A stretch of 64,000 bases of DNA from Thalassococcus sp. S3 (GTDB lineage Bacteria; Pseudomonadota; Alphaproteobacteria; Rhodobacterales; Rhodobacteraceae): assembly GCF_004216475.1 (NCBI RefSeq), contig NZ_CP022303.1, positions 3,658,001 through 3,722,000 on the forward strand, read 5' to 3'. A program made the position numbers and the translations under genes. Below the pieces are notes generated by a model. The model was given only the letters and a program-made list of their open reading frames with translations, was not told the DNA's origin and did no database searches. Below are positions 9,022-19,435 of this stretch, in pieces (the stretch's first letter is position 1; the number at the start of each line of letters is the position of its first letter).

Positions 9022-9423
9022 GTGAAGCCAAAGCTGACAAGCCTCGATCATCTTGTCCTGACCGTGCGCGATATCGACCAGGCGATTGCGTTTTACACTG
9101 ATATCCTCGGCATGACTGCCGAGCGCTTTCAACCCGCCGACGGCACGACCCGCTGGGCCCTGACCTTCGGCACGCAGAAAATAAATCTCCACCGCGCCGG
9201 TCATGAATTTGAACCCAAGGCCGCCCAACCCAAGCCGGGAGCGGCAGATCTGTGTTTTCTTACAGACCTATCATTGGCGGAGTGGCAAACCCATCTTGCC
9301 CGTCATGATATCGAGATAGAGGAAGGCCCCGTGCCCCGCACCGGGGCCACGGGGCCAATTCTGTCGATCTATCTGCGGGATCCTGACGGAAACCTCATCG
9401 AGATCAGCACGCCTCAGCGCTGA
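9022..9423 (+). CDS. VOC-family (glyoxalase/bleomycin-resistance-like) protein
   Basis: A 133-residue vicinal-oxygen-chelate protein. It has the N-terminal SLDHLVLTVRDIDQAIAFY strand-helix with a metal-ligand His, a central HRAGHEF, and the terminal DPDGNLIEIS with the ligand Glu. Such proteins bind a divalent metal and include glyoxalase I, dioxygenases and fosfomycin thiol transferases; the exact reaction is unknown. The start is GTG, 9 nt after AAAGGA. The 3' end overlaps the convergent FMN-reductase gene by 10 bp. Confidence 0.85.
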   Translation: MKPKLTSLDHLVLTVRDIDQAIAFYTDILGMTAERFQPADGTTRWALTFGTQKINLHRAGHEFEPKAAQPKPGAADLCFLTDLSLAEWQTHLARHDIEIEEGPVPRTGATGPILSIYLRDPDGNLIEISTPQR

Positions 9424-9956
9424 ATTTCGGCACGCAGCGCGTCCATGAGGTCCTGCAATGTTTCGATGTAAAGATCGCTGGTCAACCGTCCTGCATCGTC
9501 AAACTCTTTCGAACTGCCCGCAAGGTGCATTTCGGGCCCCTGCAGGATGCGTGGGCGGAACGCGACGAGGCAGGCCCTCAGGATGCTTTGCGCGCGCTCT
9601 CCTCCGGCCCGGCCGGCCGCTGCCGACATCACCGCGACCGGCTTGCCGGCCCATGGATTGCCCTCGGTTCGGCTGACCCAATCAAGCGCGTTTTTCAGAA
9701 CACCGGACGGACCCTTGTTGTATTCCGGGGTCGAAATGATGACCGCGTCCGCGCCCGCGATCTGATCCGCCAGTTGCTGCACCGCTTCGGGTATGCCATC
9801 CGCTTTTTCCAGGTCGCCATCATAGAGGGGGAGGTTCAGATCGCCCTCGATGAACTCTGCCGGGTCGAACAGCCTTGCGGCTTCACGGATCAGCAAACGG
9901 TTGGTGGCGGCCTGCCGGAGCGATCCGGACAGACCCACAAGCGTGTAGTCTGGCAT
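9414..9956 (-). CDS. NAD(P)H-dependent FMN reductase
   Basis: A 180-residue flavodoxin-fold protein. The FMN phosphate loop GLSGSLRQAATNRLL is at residues 8-22 and the isoalloxazine loop TPEYNKGPSGVLKNALDW near residue 76; both are typical of the FMN_red/ArsH/ChrR family. It probably reduces FMN or quinone-like compounds with NAD(P)H. It overlaps the convergent VOC gene at its 3' end and lies 84 bp downstream of the OmpA lipoprotein gene on the same strand. Confidence 0.88.
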   Translation of the reverse strand: MPDYTLVGLSGSLRQAATNRLLIREAARLFDPAEFIEGDLNLPLYDGDLEKADGIPEAVQQLADQIAGADAVIISTPEYNKGPSGVLKNALDWVSRTEGNPWAGKPVAVMSAAAGRAGGERAQSILRACLVAFRPRILQGPEMHLAGSSKEFDDAGRLTSDLYIETLQDLMDALRAEIQR

Positions 9957-10040
9957 TGTAATGAAATCCCTTTTGAATTACGTGCCGTTTCGGCCCAGTT
10001 AGGGGTCAACGACACGCCGTCCACAAGGTTCCCCGTCTCT

Positions 10041-10700
10041 TTAGGCCGCCGTTGGCAGGATCACGATTTCAACCCGCCGGTTTTGTGCGCGACCCTCGTT
10101 GGTCAGGTTGGACGCGATCGGCTGGTCCTCACCACGTCCGAGCGTCTGAATGCGATTGGGCGACACACCCGCGCCGATCAGCACGCTGGAGACGGAATTG
10201 GCACGCCGCTCGGACAGACCCTGGTTAAAGCCCGCATCCCCCACATTGTCGGTGTGCCCGAGAACCTGAATCACGGAATCGGGATAGGATTGCAGGTTGC
10301 TGGCAACGGCGCGCAGGTCCACCGCAAGATCAGGACGCACATCAGCACTGCCCGTGGCGAACAGAATATCCTGAGGCATCGTCACGATCAGCCGGTCACC
10401 GGTATTGGTGATCGTCACGCGGTCATTACCGATCTGGCGGCGCAGGTCCGCTTCCTGACGGTCAAGCCGATTGCCGATCAGACCACCGGCTGTCCCGCCC
10501 ACAACGGCACCGGCAATCGTTGCCTCGGTATCGCCACCGACGATGTTGCCCAGCGCGGCCCCGACGCCAGCCCCCAAAAGAACACCCTGATCGCGGTTCT
10601 GGTTGGGATTATTCGGGTCCAGAAATGCCGGATCCGTACAGGCGCCCAGCGCCAGAACGGCGCTTGCAGCCACCAGGAGCGGAGTTTTGGTGCGTGTCAT
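10041..10700 (-). CDS. OmpA-family lipoprotein with glycine-zipper region (YiaD-like)
   Basis: A 219-residue outer-membrane lipoprotein. The signal peptide ends in LALGAC, a lipobox with Cys at residue 21. A glycine-rich zipper (GAGVGAALGNIVGG, then GGTAGGLIG) follows at about residues 43-75, and an OmpA C-terminal peptidoglycan-binding domain fills residues 95-215. The OmpA domain shows LGHTDNVGDAGFNQGLS ERRA and GRGEDQP, with NRRVEI at the end. It likely tethers the outer membrane to peptidoglycan. A 6-bp inverted repeat (CATGCT/AGCATG at 10745-10768) lies in the upstream region. Confidence 0.9.
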   Translation of the reverse strand: MTRTKTPLLVAASAVLALGACTDPAFLDPNNPNQNRDQGVLLGAGVGAALGNIVGGDTEATIAGAVVGGTAGGLIGNRLDRQEADLRRQIGNDRVTITNTGDRLIVTMPQDILFATGSADVRPDLAVDLRAVASNLQSYPDSVIQVLGHTDNVGDAGFNQGLSERRANSVSSVLIGAGVSPNRIQTLGRGEDQPIASNLTNEGRAQNRRVEIVILPTAA

Positions 10701-10854
10701 AGATCTCTATCCTGCCTAGTTCTTCGCAGACCTGTTCCGGCCCGCATGCTCGAAATATCTCTAGCATGTGCGTTACCCAAAGGCGCAATACAAGTCCCTG
10801 TGTCTTTCAGCAGGAACCCGCCAAACCCCGGGTGATACGGTGGGACCTTTGCGC

Positions 10855-11697
10855 TCAGTCGCGCGCCTGCAGGCCTCTCAGGACAGAACCGGCCGCCTTG
10901 GGATCGGCGAGCGCCTCTGCATCCAGCACAGCTTCTTCGGTTTCGACCATCTGCATCAGCGCCACCTTGCCGTCTGCCGCACGCACGACATATCCGGTCA
11001 TCTCGCAGTCAGGCGAGACAAGCCAGGCGACGGTACTGGCGACAGAGCCTGGTGATAGCCGGCCCGGTTCGACTTTGCGGGTGTAAATGCGCGTATCGGC
11101 CACCGGAGAGATCGCGTTGGTCCGGATACCCGCATGGCCCGCACCATAGGCCATGGCACGCATCAGACCGAATTGCGCGCCCTTGCTGAGGCAATAGAGC
11201 GTGAGCCGGTCCGAACCTTCCAGCGCTTTCAAGGCCCATCCCGATGTGGTCAGCACGATCCGGCCAAAACCCTGCGCCCGCATGGTTGGCAGAACGGCCT
11301 GACAAAGCCAGAAGGCGGCCTCGTGGTTGACTTCGCCATTTCGACGGTAAAGCGCCTCATCAACCTCGACTGTATCGGCCCAGAGCACCAGACCTGCATT
11401 ATGGATCAGCCCGTCAATCCGACCAAACCGGTCAAGCACAGCCTCCACCACCGCATGGCAGGCGGATCGGCTGTTCAGCAGACCTGGCAACGCCTGAATA
11501 TCCGCCCCACCAGCCCGCAACCGCATCGCGGCCTCTTCGATGATTTTCGGGTCGGGATCTGCGCCGTCTTTGCTGACGCCACCGTCATGAACCGCCAGCC
11601 GCGCGCCCTGGGCGACCAACATCTCGGCATAGGCATAGCCCAGGCCGCGCGCGGCTCCGGTGATCAGGATCACCTTGTCTTTCAACGAATTAGGCAT
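10855..11697 (-). CDS. Short-chain dehydrogenase/reductase
   Basis: A 280-residue classical SDR. The cofactor motif TGAARGLG is at residues 14-21, HNAG in the middle, TTSGWA holds the catalytic Ser, and YCLSK the catalytic Tyr-Lys. The pattern resembles the 3-oxoacyl-ACP reductase/MFE-type SDRs, but the substrate is not evident. It lies 31 bp downstream of the Ada-like methyltransferase gene and may be co-transcribed with it. No strong ribosome-binding site is visible before the chosen ATG. Confidence 0.87.
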   Translation of the reverse strand: MPNSLKDKVILITGAARGLGYAYAEMLVAQGARLAVHDGGVSKDGADPDPKIIEEAAMRLRAGGADIQALPGLLNSRSACHAVVEAVLDRFGRIDGLIHNAGLVLWADTVEVDEALYRRNGEVNHEAAFWLCQAVLPTMRAQGFGRIVLTTSGWALKALEGSDRLTLYCLSKGAQFGLMRAMAYGAGHAGIRTNAISPVADTRIYTRKVEPGRLSPGSVASTVAWLVSPDCEMTGYVVRAADGKVALMQMVETEEAVLDAEALADPKAAGSVLRGLQARD

Positions 11698-11728
11698 GCC
11701 AACAGCATATCAACGCCCGGCGTCGCTG

Positions 11729-12580
11729 TCACGCCTCGGCGCGCGCGGCCTCGTAGGCCAGCATGGCGCGTTTCACCGGCAGCCCCCAGTGGTAGCCCCC
11801 CAGACCGCCGGATTTGCGCAGCGCGCGGTGACAGGGGATCAGCCAACTGATCGGGTTGCGCCCGACAGCCGTGCCCACGGCGCGCACCGCCTTGGGATGA
11901 CCGATCGCCTGTGCGATCTCGGAATAGCTGGTCACGTGACCGGTTGGGATGCTCAGCAGCGCCTCCCAGACCTTGATCTGAAACGGGGCGCCAATGAGGT
12001 AGATCGGTGCCTCCTTCATGGTAGCGCTCTCCGCGCCGAAGGCGGCATGCACCCAGGGCCGCAATCTCATCGGATCCTCGGTAAAGGTCGCGTTGGGCCA
12101 GCGCGCGACAAGATCCTCCATCGCTTGAGCTTCTCCGGTCTCGGCGGCGAACCCGATGCCGCAGATCCCTTTTTCCGTGCCCATCACCAGCGCAGGGCCA
12201 AAAGGGCTTTCGAACCAGCCCCAGAACACCTCCAGCCCCGCGCCGCCGCGGGCGAAATCACCGGGGCTCATCGCCTCCCAGCGCACAAAGAGGTCGTGGA
12301 GCCGGCCGCTTCCGGACAACCCCGTAGCATGCGCCGCCTCCAGCGTGGTGAAACGATTGGCCAGCAGGGCCTTGGCATGGCCCAGCGTCAGATATTGCTG
12401 GAACCGTTTGGGCGACACGCCGACCCATGCTGAAAAAACGCGCTGAAAATGGGCCGGGCTCATGTTCATTTCTCGGGCCAAGTCCTCCAGACTCAGCCCG
12501 CCGCTGTCGGCATCGATCAACTCAATCGCACGCCTCATCACGCCAAAGTGATAACTTTTTTCAGAAACCTGCACGTTCAT
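11729..12580 (-). CDS. Ada-like regulator/methylated-DNA-[protein]-cysteine S-methyltransferase
   Basis: A 283-residue fusion of an AraC-type helix-turn-helix domain (about residues 10-110) to an O6-methylguanine-DNA methyltransferase domain (about 115-280). The active-site motif is PCHR with the acceptor Cys at residue 250, preceded by GRNPISWLI. The methylphosphotriester-sensing zinc domain of E. coli Ada is absent, so the protein may repair alkylated DNA and bind promoters without that switch. It is divergent from the endonuclease III gene across 110 bp, putting two DNA-repair genes back to back. Confidence 0.9.
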   Translation of the reverse strand: MNVQVSEKSYHFGVMRRAIELIDADSGGLSLEDLAREMNMSPAHFQRVFSAWVGVSPKRFQQYLTLGHAKALLANRFTTLEAAHATGLSGSGRLHDLFVRWEAMSPGDFARGGAGLEVFWGWFESPFGPALVMGTEKGICGIGFAAETGEAQAMEDLVARWPNATFTEDPMRLRPWVHAAFGAESATMKEAPIYLIGAPFQIKVWEALLSIPTGHVTSYSEIAQAIGHPKAVRAVGTAVGRNPISWLIPCHRALRKSGGLGGYHWGLPVKRAMLAYEAARAEA

Positions 12581-12690
12581 CGGCCTCTCCTTCGCTTTGA
12601 TCTTACACTAAAGAACGGTGTTCGATCCCGCGACCCGGAACCTGCGCTTTGTCATTGCAGCGCTAACATCCGCGCGGCATAGAAGGTTCG

Positions 12691-13335
12691 ATGGCTAAAC
12701 AACTTGATTATCATACGATACGCGAAATTTTCGCACGCTTTCATGCCGCCGAAGCCGAGCCGAAAGGGGAGCTTGAGCATGTCAACGTCTACACCCTTGT
12801 CGTGGCCGTGGCGCTGAGCGCGCAAGCCACCGACGCTGGGGTGAACAAGGCGACGCGTGCGTTGTTCCAGGTCGCCGATACCCCGCAAAAGATGCTTGAT
12901 CTGGGCGAGGAAAAGCTGATTGACCACATCAAGACGATCGGGCTTTACCGCAACAAGGCCAAGAACGTGATGAAGCTCAGCCGTATTCTGGTCGATCAAT
13001 ATGGTGGCGAGGTGCCCAACAGCCGCGCGGCGCTGCAATCGCTGCCGGGCGTGGGGCGCAAGACGGCCAATGTGGTGCTGAACATGTGGTGGAAGCAGCC
13101 CGCGCAGGCCGTCGATACCCACATCTTCCGCGTCGGAAACCGCACCGGGATCGCCCCGGGCAAGGATGTCGATGCGGTCGAGCGCGCCATCGAGGATCAC
13201 GTGCCCGCCGATTTTCAACTGCACGCCCATCACTGGCTCATCCTGCATGGCCGGTATCATTGCAAGGCGCGCAAACCGATGTGTCCCACCTGTTTGATCC
13301 GGGACCTCTGCCAATTTGAGGAAAAGACGATATGA
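12691..13335 (+). CDS. nth: Endonuclease III (DNA glycosylase/AP lyase)
   Basis: A 214-residue base-excision-repair enzyme removing oxidised pyrimidines. The helix-hairpin-helix motif LPGVGRKTAN is at residues 118-127 with the catalytic Lys at 124. VDTHIFR carries the catalytic Asp142. Four cysteines at 191, 198, 201 and 207 have the C-x6-C-x2-C-x5-C spacing of the [4Fe-4S] cluster. Its stop overlaps the adenosine-kinase-like gene by ATGA. Confidence 0.95.
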   Translation: MAKQLDYHTIREIFARFHAAEAEPKGELEHVNVYTLVVAVALSAQATDAGVNKATRALFQVADTPQKMLDLGEEKLIDHIKTIGLYRNKAKNVMKLSRILVDQYGGEVPNSRAALQSLPGVGRKTANVVLNMWWKQPAQAVDTHIFRVGNRTGIAPGKDVDAVERAIEDHVPADFQLHAHHWLILHGRYHCKARKPMCPTCLIRDLCQFEEKTI

Positions 13336-14321
13336 AGACCTACGATCTTGTCGGCATCGGCAACGCCGTCGTCGATGTCATCTCGCAAGCCGACGACAAC
13401 TTTCTCGAGCATATGGGCATCCAGAAAGGCATCATGCAGCTGGTGGAGCGGGAACGGGCCGAGATGCTCTATGGTGCCATGGATGGTCGCGTACAGACGC
13501 CGGGTGGCTCGGTGGCTAATACCATCGCGGGCGCCGGCGCATTGGGTTTGAACACGGCGTTCATCGGCCGCGTGCACAACGACGCGCTTGGACGGTTTTA
13601 CGCAAGTGCGATGAGCGATCACGGCATCGACTTTGTGAATGATCCGGTCCCGAACGGCGAATTGCCCACCTCCCGCTCGATGATCTTCGTCTCGCCGGAT
13701 GGCGAACGGTCGATGAATACATATCTGGGCATCTCGTCTGAACTCAGCAGCGAAGACGTGCCAGAGACGGTCGCGGGCAGTGCCAAGATCATGTTTCTCG
13801 AAGGCTATCTCTTTGACAAGGACAAGGGAAAAGCCGCCTTTCTTGAGGCCGCGCGCGCCTGTCGCGCCGGTGGAGGGCAGACCGGCATCGCCATCTCCGA
13901 TCCCTTCTGTGTTGAGCGGCACCGCGCCGATTTCCTGTCGCTGATCGACGAAGAACTGGATTTCGTGATCGGCAACGAGGCCGAGATCCGTTCGCTGTTC
14001 CAGACCGAAGACATCGAGCATGCCCTGACCGAGACAGCCAAGATGTGTCCGCTGATCGTCTGCACCCGATCAGGCGACGGCGTCACCGTTCTGTCGGAAA
14101 CCGGTCGCATCGACGTTCCGGTGCAAAAGGTGGTGCCCGTCGATGCCACCGGGGCAGGCGATCAGTTTGCCGCGGGCTTTCTGACCGGTCTGGCGCTGGG
14201 CAAGCCGATGGAAAGCTGCGCCCGGATCGGCAATGCCTGTGCGCGGGAGGTGATCAGCCATATTGGCCCCCGGCCTGAGGCAAACTTGCTGGCCCTTCTG
14301 AGACGCGAAGGCTTGCTGTGA
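13332..14321 (+). CDS. PfkB-family sugar/nucleoside kinase (adenosine kinase-like)
   Basis: A 329-residue ribokinase-fold kinase. The N-terminal PfkB region shows GIGNAVVDVI and GGSVANTIAGAGALG. The C-terminal signature DATGAGDQFAAGF holds the catalytic Asp and anion hole. In alphaproteobacteria this subgroup is usually annotated as adenosine kinase, converting adenosine to AMP. The ATG overlaps the nth stop by 4 bp and the stop overlaps the GNAT start by GTGA, giving a three-gene unit. Substrate specificity is inferred only from family resemblance. Confidence 0.87.
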   Translation: MKTYDLVGIGNAVVDVISQADDNFLEHMGIQKGIMQLVERERAEMLYGAMDGRVQTPGGSVANTIAGAGALGLNTAFIGRVHNDALGRFYASAMSDHGIDFVNDPVPNGELPTSRSMIFVSPDGERSMNTYLGISSELSSEDVPETVAGSAKIMFLEGYLFDKDKGKAAFLEAARACRAGGGQTGIAISDPFCVERHRADFLSLIDEELDFVIGNEAEIRSLFQTEDIEHALTETAKMCPLIVCTRSGDGVTVLSETGRIDVPVQKVVPVDATGAGDQFAAGFLTGLALGKPMESCARIGNACAREVISHIGPRPEANLLALLRREGLL

Positions 14322-14929
14322 CCCAAGCGCTTGCAGACGGGTTGCATCCGGTGCCACCGGGCAAGGTGGCCATGGTGGTCACCCATCTTGAGATGCATGC
14401 GCCCGCTGAAACACGCCCGGTGCCGGAGCCTGGGAACCTGAGCTTCCAGCGCCTCACCCCGCCTGGCGTAGGAATCTATCGCGACCTGTTTTACAGAGTG
14501 GACGGGCATGACTGGCTTTGGTCGTCCCGGATTGAGCTGAGCGACGCGGACTTGCAAGCGCTTCTGTCGGACACACAAGTGGATGTCTATACCTTGCTTC
14601 TGGATGGGACGCCGGAAGCGCTTCTTGAGCTGGACTTTCGGGAAGAGAACGCCTGTGAACTGGCGTTTTTCGGTCTGACCAAGTCGCTGATCGGAACAGG
14701 TGCCGGACGGTATCTGATGAACCAAGCGATCCGTCTGGCCTGGGCACGTCCGATCACGCGCTTTCATGTGCATACCTGTACGCTCGACAGCCCCGGTGCG
14801 CTGGCCTTCTATCAGCGCAGTGGTTTCGTGCCCGTGCGGCAGGAGATTGAGATTGCGGACGATCCGCGCTGCACCGGTATCCTGCCGGAAAGTGCAGGGC
14901 CGCATGCACCAATCTTTCGGGGACGCTGA
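14318..14929 (+). CDS. GNAT-family N-acetyltransferase
   Basis: A 203-residue protein with a C-terminal GNAT domain (about residues 80-190). The acetyl-CoA loop region reads LIGTGAGRYLMNQAI, and HTCTLDSPGALAFYQRSGF is the typical last helix and strand. Start is GTG within a GTGA overlap with the kinase gene. The acceptor is unknown. A short stem followed by GCGTTTTTT (ending at 14958) may terminate the operon and runs into the stop of the convergent rppH gene. Confidence 0.87.
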   Translation: MTQALADGLHPVPPGKVAMVVTHLEMHAPAETRPVPEPGNLSFQRLTPPGVGIYRDLFYRVDGHDWLWSSRIELSDADLQALLSDTQVDVYTLLLDGTPEALLELDFREENACELAFFGLTKSLIGTGAGRYLMNQAIRLAWARPITRFHVHTCTLDSPGALAFYQRSGFVPVRQEIEIADDPRCTGILPESAGPHAPIFRGR

Positions 14930-14957
14930 ACCCCGGTCGCCTTAAGGGCGCGTTTTT

Positions 14958-15443
14958 TCAGGACAAGTGCTCTGCGAATGCCCTTGTCACCTGCCGATAG
15001 ACCTCTCGCTTGAAGGGAACGATCTTTTCGACGAGTTGGTCGGTCGGTTGCCAGCGCCAGGTTGAGAATTCCGGATGCTCTGTTTCGATATCGACCTGCT
15101 CGTCCCGTCCCAGAAAGCGCATCAGAAACCATTTCTGCTTTTGCCCGCGATAACGGCCTTTCCAGATCTTGGGCACCAGATCCTGTGGCAGATCGTAGGG
15201 CAGCCAGTCCTCCGTCTCGGCCACGATCTCGACCAGATCGGCGGTGACACCGGTTTCTTCCCATAATTCCCTGAGCGCTGCATCGCGTGCGCCTTCCCCG
15301 TCGTCCACGCCGCCCTGTGGCATCTGCCAGGCTTCCTCGAACCGGTCCTTGCGCTGGCCCACGAAAATCGCCCCTTCGGCGTTCATCAGCATCACACCTA
15401 CGCAGGGACGATAGGGTAGTTTTTCAATCTCTTCGGGGGTCAT
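14958..15443 (-). CDS. rppH: RNA pyrophosphohydrolase
   Basis: A 161-residue Nudix hydrolase. It starts the fold with [14 protein letters not shown], and the Nudix box spans roughly residues 42-66 ([22 protein letters not shown] region). WQMPQGG and the later [10 protein letters not shown] segment are diagnostic of RppH/NudH. It removes pyrophosphate from 5'-triphosphate RNA to trigger mRNA decay and may also cleave dinucleoside polyphosphates. It stands alone, divergent from fadH. Confidence 0.93.
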   Translation of the reverse strand: MTPEEIEKLPYRPCVGVMLMNAEGAIFVGQRKDRFEEAWQMPQGGVDDGEGARDAALRELWEETGVTADLVEIVAETEDWLPYDLPQDLVPKIWKGRYRGQKQKWFLMRFLGRDEQVDIETEHPEFSTWRWQPTDQLVEKIVPFKREVYRQVTRAFAEHLS

Positions 15444-15535
15444 CGTGCATCTCCGGTCGTCTTGCCCCTTACTGACCCGACGCTACGTCCAAAGCAACCC
15501 GTTGACGCGGCGTTGCAGGTGACAAGACAGGCTGA

Positions 15536-17602
<2,067 letters not shown>

Positions 17603-17612
17603 CGGCCTTGCC

Positions 17613-17641
17613 GGGGCAACGTGTGCCGCGTTGCCCCTTTT
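17613..17641 (+). terminator. Intrinsic terminator of fadH
   Basis: GGGGCAACG, loop TGTGCCG, CGTTGCCCC form a perfect 9-bp stem followed by TTTT, starting 10 bases after the fadH stop. Confidence 0.85.
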
Positions 17642-17763
17642 GCTGCGAATAGTCAGGCGGGAATTCGCCTTTACCGGATGTCCATCGCGCCGGTATCTTG
17701 TGGCACTCTGCGCCATACCCATCTCAGGATCAGCGATACGACTTCATCCTGAGAGGACCCGCG

Positions 17764-17943
17764 ATGAGCGACATCAAGCAAGAGACCACCCACGCGCCGG
17801 ACAATACCAGCCGCACGAACGACATCACCTCGGACGACATGATGTCGAAACTGAAAAAACCGATGACGGTCACGCTGCCGACCTGGATGTTCCTGGCGGG
17901 TGGCCTTGCAGCGCTCATTCTTCTGATCGCGGCACTGGACTGA
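17764..17943 (+). CDS. Small tail-anchored membrane protein (59 aa)
   Basis: A 59-residue protein with a polar, Ser/Thr/Asp-rich N-terminal half and one hydrophobic segment at about residues 41-58, ending in LIAALD. That suggests a single-span protein with its N-terminus in the cytoplasm. The start is supported by AGAGGA about 7 nt upstream of ATG; a longer frame upstream lacks such a site. It lies between fadH and the convergent ABM gene with its own short leader. I do not recognise a family. Confidence 0.65.
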   Translation: MSDIKQETTHAPDNTSRTNDITSDDMMSKLKKPMTVTLPTWMFLAGGLAALILLIAALD

Positions 17944-17985
17944 AGCGGGCATCAGACTGAAAACACCTGATGCGCAAAGCGCGCC

Positions 17986-18333
17986 TTACCGATCATGTTC
18001 GGCAAGGCTGTCACCGGGTGCTTCTTTCCTGTCCGTCAGACCGTAATCCCGGATCACACCCGCGACGCGTAGCCGATAGCCGGCAAAGAGGCCTGCGCGT
18101 CCTTTCGACTGCGCCCTGCGATGCGCCGCCAGCTTTCGCCAGCGCATCACAGCGTCTTCATCCTCGAAGAAAGAGAGCGACAGCAGTTTTTCCGGGTTGG
18201 TGAGCGATTGAAACCGTTCCACCGAGATAAAGCCCTCGACCTCCTCGACCATCGGGCGCATCTCAGCCGCGATGTCGAGGTAGTCGTCCTTTCGACCGTC
18301 GGCCGGTTCGACCTCGAAGATGACAGCAATCAT
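17986..18333 (-). CDS. Antibiotic-biosynthesis-monooxygenase-like (ABM) domain protein
   Basis: A 115-residue ferredoxin-like alpha/beta protein. The N-terminus MIAVIFEVEP, the central VEGFISVERFQS and LLSLSFFEDEDAV are the usual pattern of stand-alone ABM proteins. Members include quinol monooxygenases and haem-degrading enzymes; the role here is unknown. The start is placed at the ATG overlapping the NIPSNAP stop (ATGA), 30 bp inside a longer frame. It forms a two-gene operon with the NIPSNAP gene, and an ArsR-type regulator is divergent. Confidence 0.8.
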   Translation of the reverse strand: MIAVIFEVEPADGRKDDYLDIAAEMRPMVEEVEGFISVERFQSLTNPEKLLSLSFFEDEDAVMRWRKLAAHRRAQSKGRAGLFAGYRLRVAGVIRDYGLTDRKEAPGDSLAEHDR

Positions 18334-18653
18334 ACGCTTTCCCCATGTGGTTTCGATACGCATCGCAGAAACGTGCGGTCCTCGCGCAGCAGAAACCCTT
18401 CCCGCTGCGCAAACTCGTAATTCTCACGGCCCAACGGATCCTCGCTGAGCCGAGCGCGATACGCCTCATAAGCCGCAAGTGAGGGGATATTGTAAATCCC
18501 GTATGCACGCGTCGTTGATCCCTCGTGAGGTGCATAATATCCGATAAGATCCGCACCGCAGCGGGGGATGGCCTGCCCCCACGCCCTGGCATATCGTTCG
18601 AATGCATCGGTCTTGGCTGGGTCGATATGATAGCGGATAATACAGGTCAGCAT
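18330..18653 (-). CDS. NIPSNAP-family protein
   Basis: A 107-residue dimeric alpha/beta-barrel protein. It opens MLTCIIRYHIDPAKTDAFE, with AYGIYNIPSLAAYEAYRARL in the middle, the typical NIPSNAP core. No biochemical activity is firmly known for bacterial members. AAGGAGA precedes the chosen ATG at good spacing, so a longer upstream frame is rejected. The stop overlaps the ABM gene start. The promoter region (18654-18724) is shared with the divergent ArsR-type regulator. Confidence 0.82.
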   Translation of the reverse strand: MLTCIIRYHIDPAKTDAFERYARAWGQAIPRCGADLIGYYAPHEGSTTRAYGIYNIPSLAAYEAYRARLSEDPLGRENYEFAQREGFLLREDRTFLRCVSKPHGESV

Positions 18654-18672
18654 CGAAGATCTCCTTTTGTGT

Positions 18673-18712
18673 GTCGAACCGATAGCAGGTTGAACGGAGA
18701 ACATGTTTCGAC
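18673..18712. promoter_or_regulatory. Candidate operator in the NIPSNAP/ArsR divergent promoter
   Basis: GTCGAAC (18673-18679) and GTTTCGAC (18705-18712) are imperfect inverted arms flanking the 71-bp divergent region. A second imperfect pair, CGAACC and GGTTGAA, lies inside the left half. An ArsR dimer site is plausible but unproven. Confidence 0.35.
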
Positions 18713-18724
18713 TAGGATCGTAGC

Positions 18725-19408
18725 ATGAAAAGCGGACCCGACATCGCCCGGATCGCCATCCTCATCGGGGATCCAGCACGCGCCAATATCCTGTCGGCGC
18801 TGATGACCGGCCACGCTCTTACCGCGAGCGAGCTTGCGTCAGAGGCCGGCGTCACCCCGCAAACCACAAGCTCTCACCTCCGCAAGCTACAGGACGGCGG
18901 GTTGATTGACCTGCGCCATCAGGGACGGCACAGATATTACAGCCTGGCCGGGGACGAGGTGGCCCGAACGCTTGAAGCGCTTATGGGGCTGGCTGCAGGC
19001 AAAGGACATCTGCGAACGCGACCGGGGCCGAAAGACGCGGCCCTGCGTCATGCACGTGTGTGTTACAATCATCTGGCGGGCGACATGGGTGTGCAAATGT
19101 TCAACGCCCTATCGCTGCAAGGTGCGTTTGAAATGACATCCAACGACATGACGCTGACCGCCGAAGGGCACACCATTGTCACCGATTTTGGCGTGGATCT
19201 CACGGCTCTCTCACGCTCGCGCAGCCCGCTTTGCCGTGAGTGCCTGGACTGGAGCGCGCGCAGATCCCATCTGGCGGGCAAACTGGGACGCGCGCTTCTT
19301 ACTGCCATTCTAGACCGCGGTTGGGCCCACCGGATGGAAGGCACCCGCGTCATCGCGTTCACACATTCAGGCCAGACCGCTTTTGACGCGGCATTCAAGC
19401 CGGGCTGA
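18725..19408 (+). CDS. ArsR-type winged-helix transcriptional regulator
   Basis: A 227-residue regulator with an N-terminal winged helix (about residues 8-90). The recognition region reads ASELASEAGVTPQTTSSHLRKLQDGG split across the helix and wing, with GRHRYYSL as the wing. The C-terminal half carries a conserved SPLCRECLDWSARRSHLAG segment, with two cysteines that could sense metal or redox state. It sits 71 bp from the divergent NIPSNAP/ABM operon, its most likely target. The CorA-family gene follows 27 bp downstream and may be co-transcribed. Confidence 0.82.
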   Translation: MKSGPDIARIAILIGDPARANILSALMTGHALTASELASEAGVTPQTTSSHLRKLQDGGLIDLRHQGRHRYYSLAGDEVARTLEALMGLAAGKGHLRTRPGPKDAALRHARVCYNHLAGDMGVQMFNALSLQGAFEMTSNDMTLTAEGHTIVTDFGVDLTALSRSRSPLCRECLDWSARRSHLAGKLGRALLTAILDRGWAHRMEGTRVIAFTHSGQTAFDAAFKPG

Positions 19409-19435
19409 CGCAGGCTCTTGGCGGATCGCAGTTCC

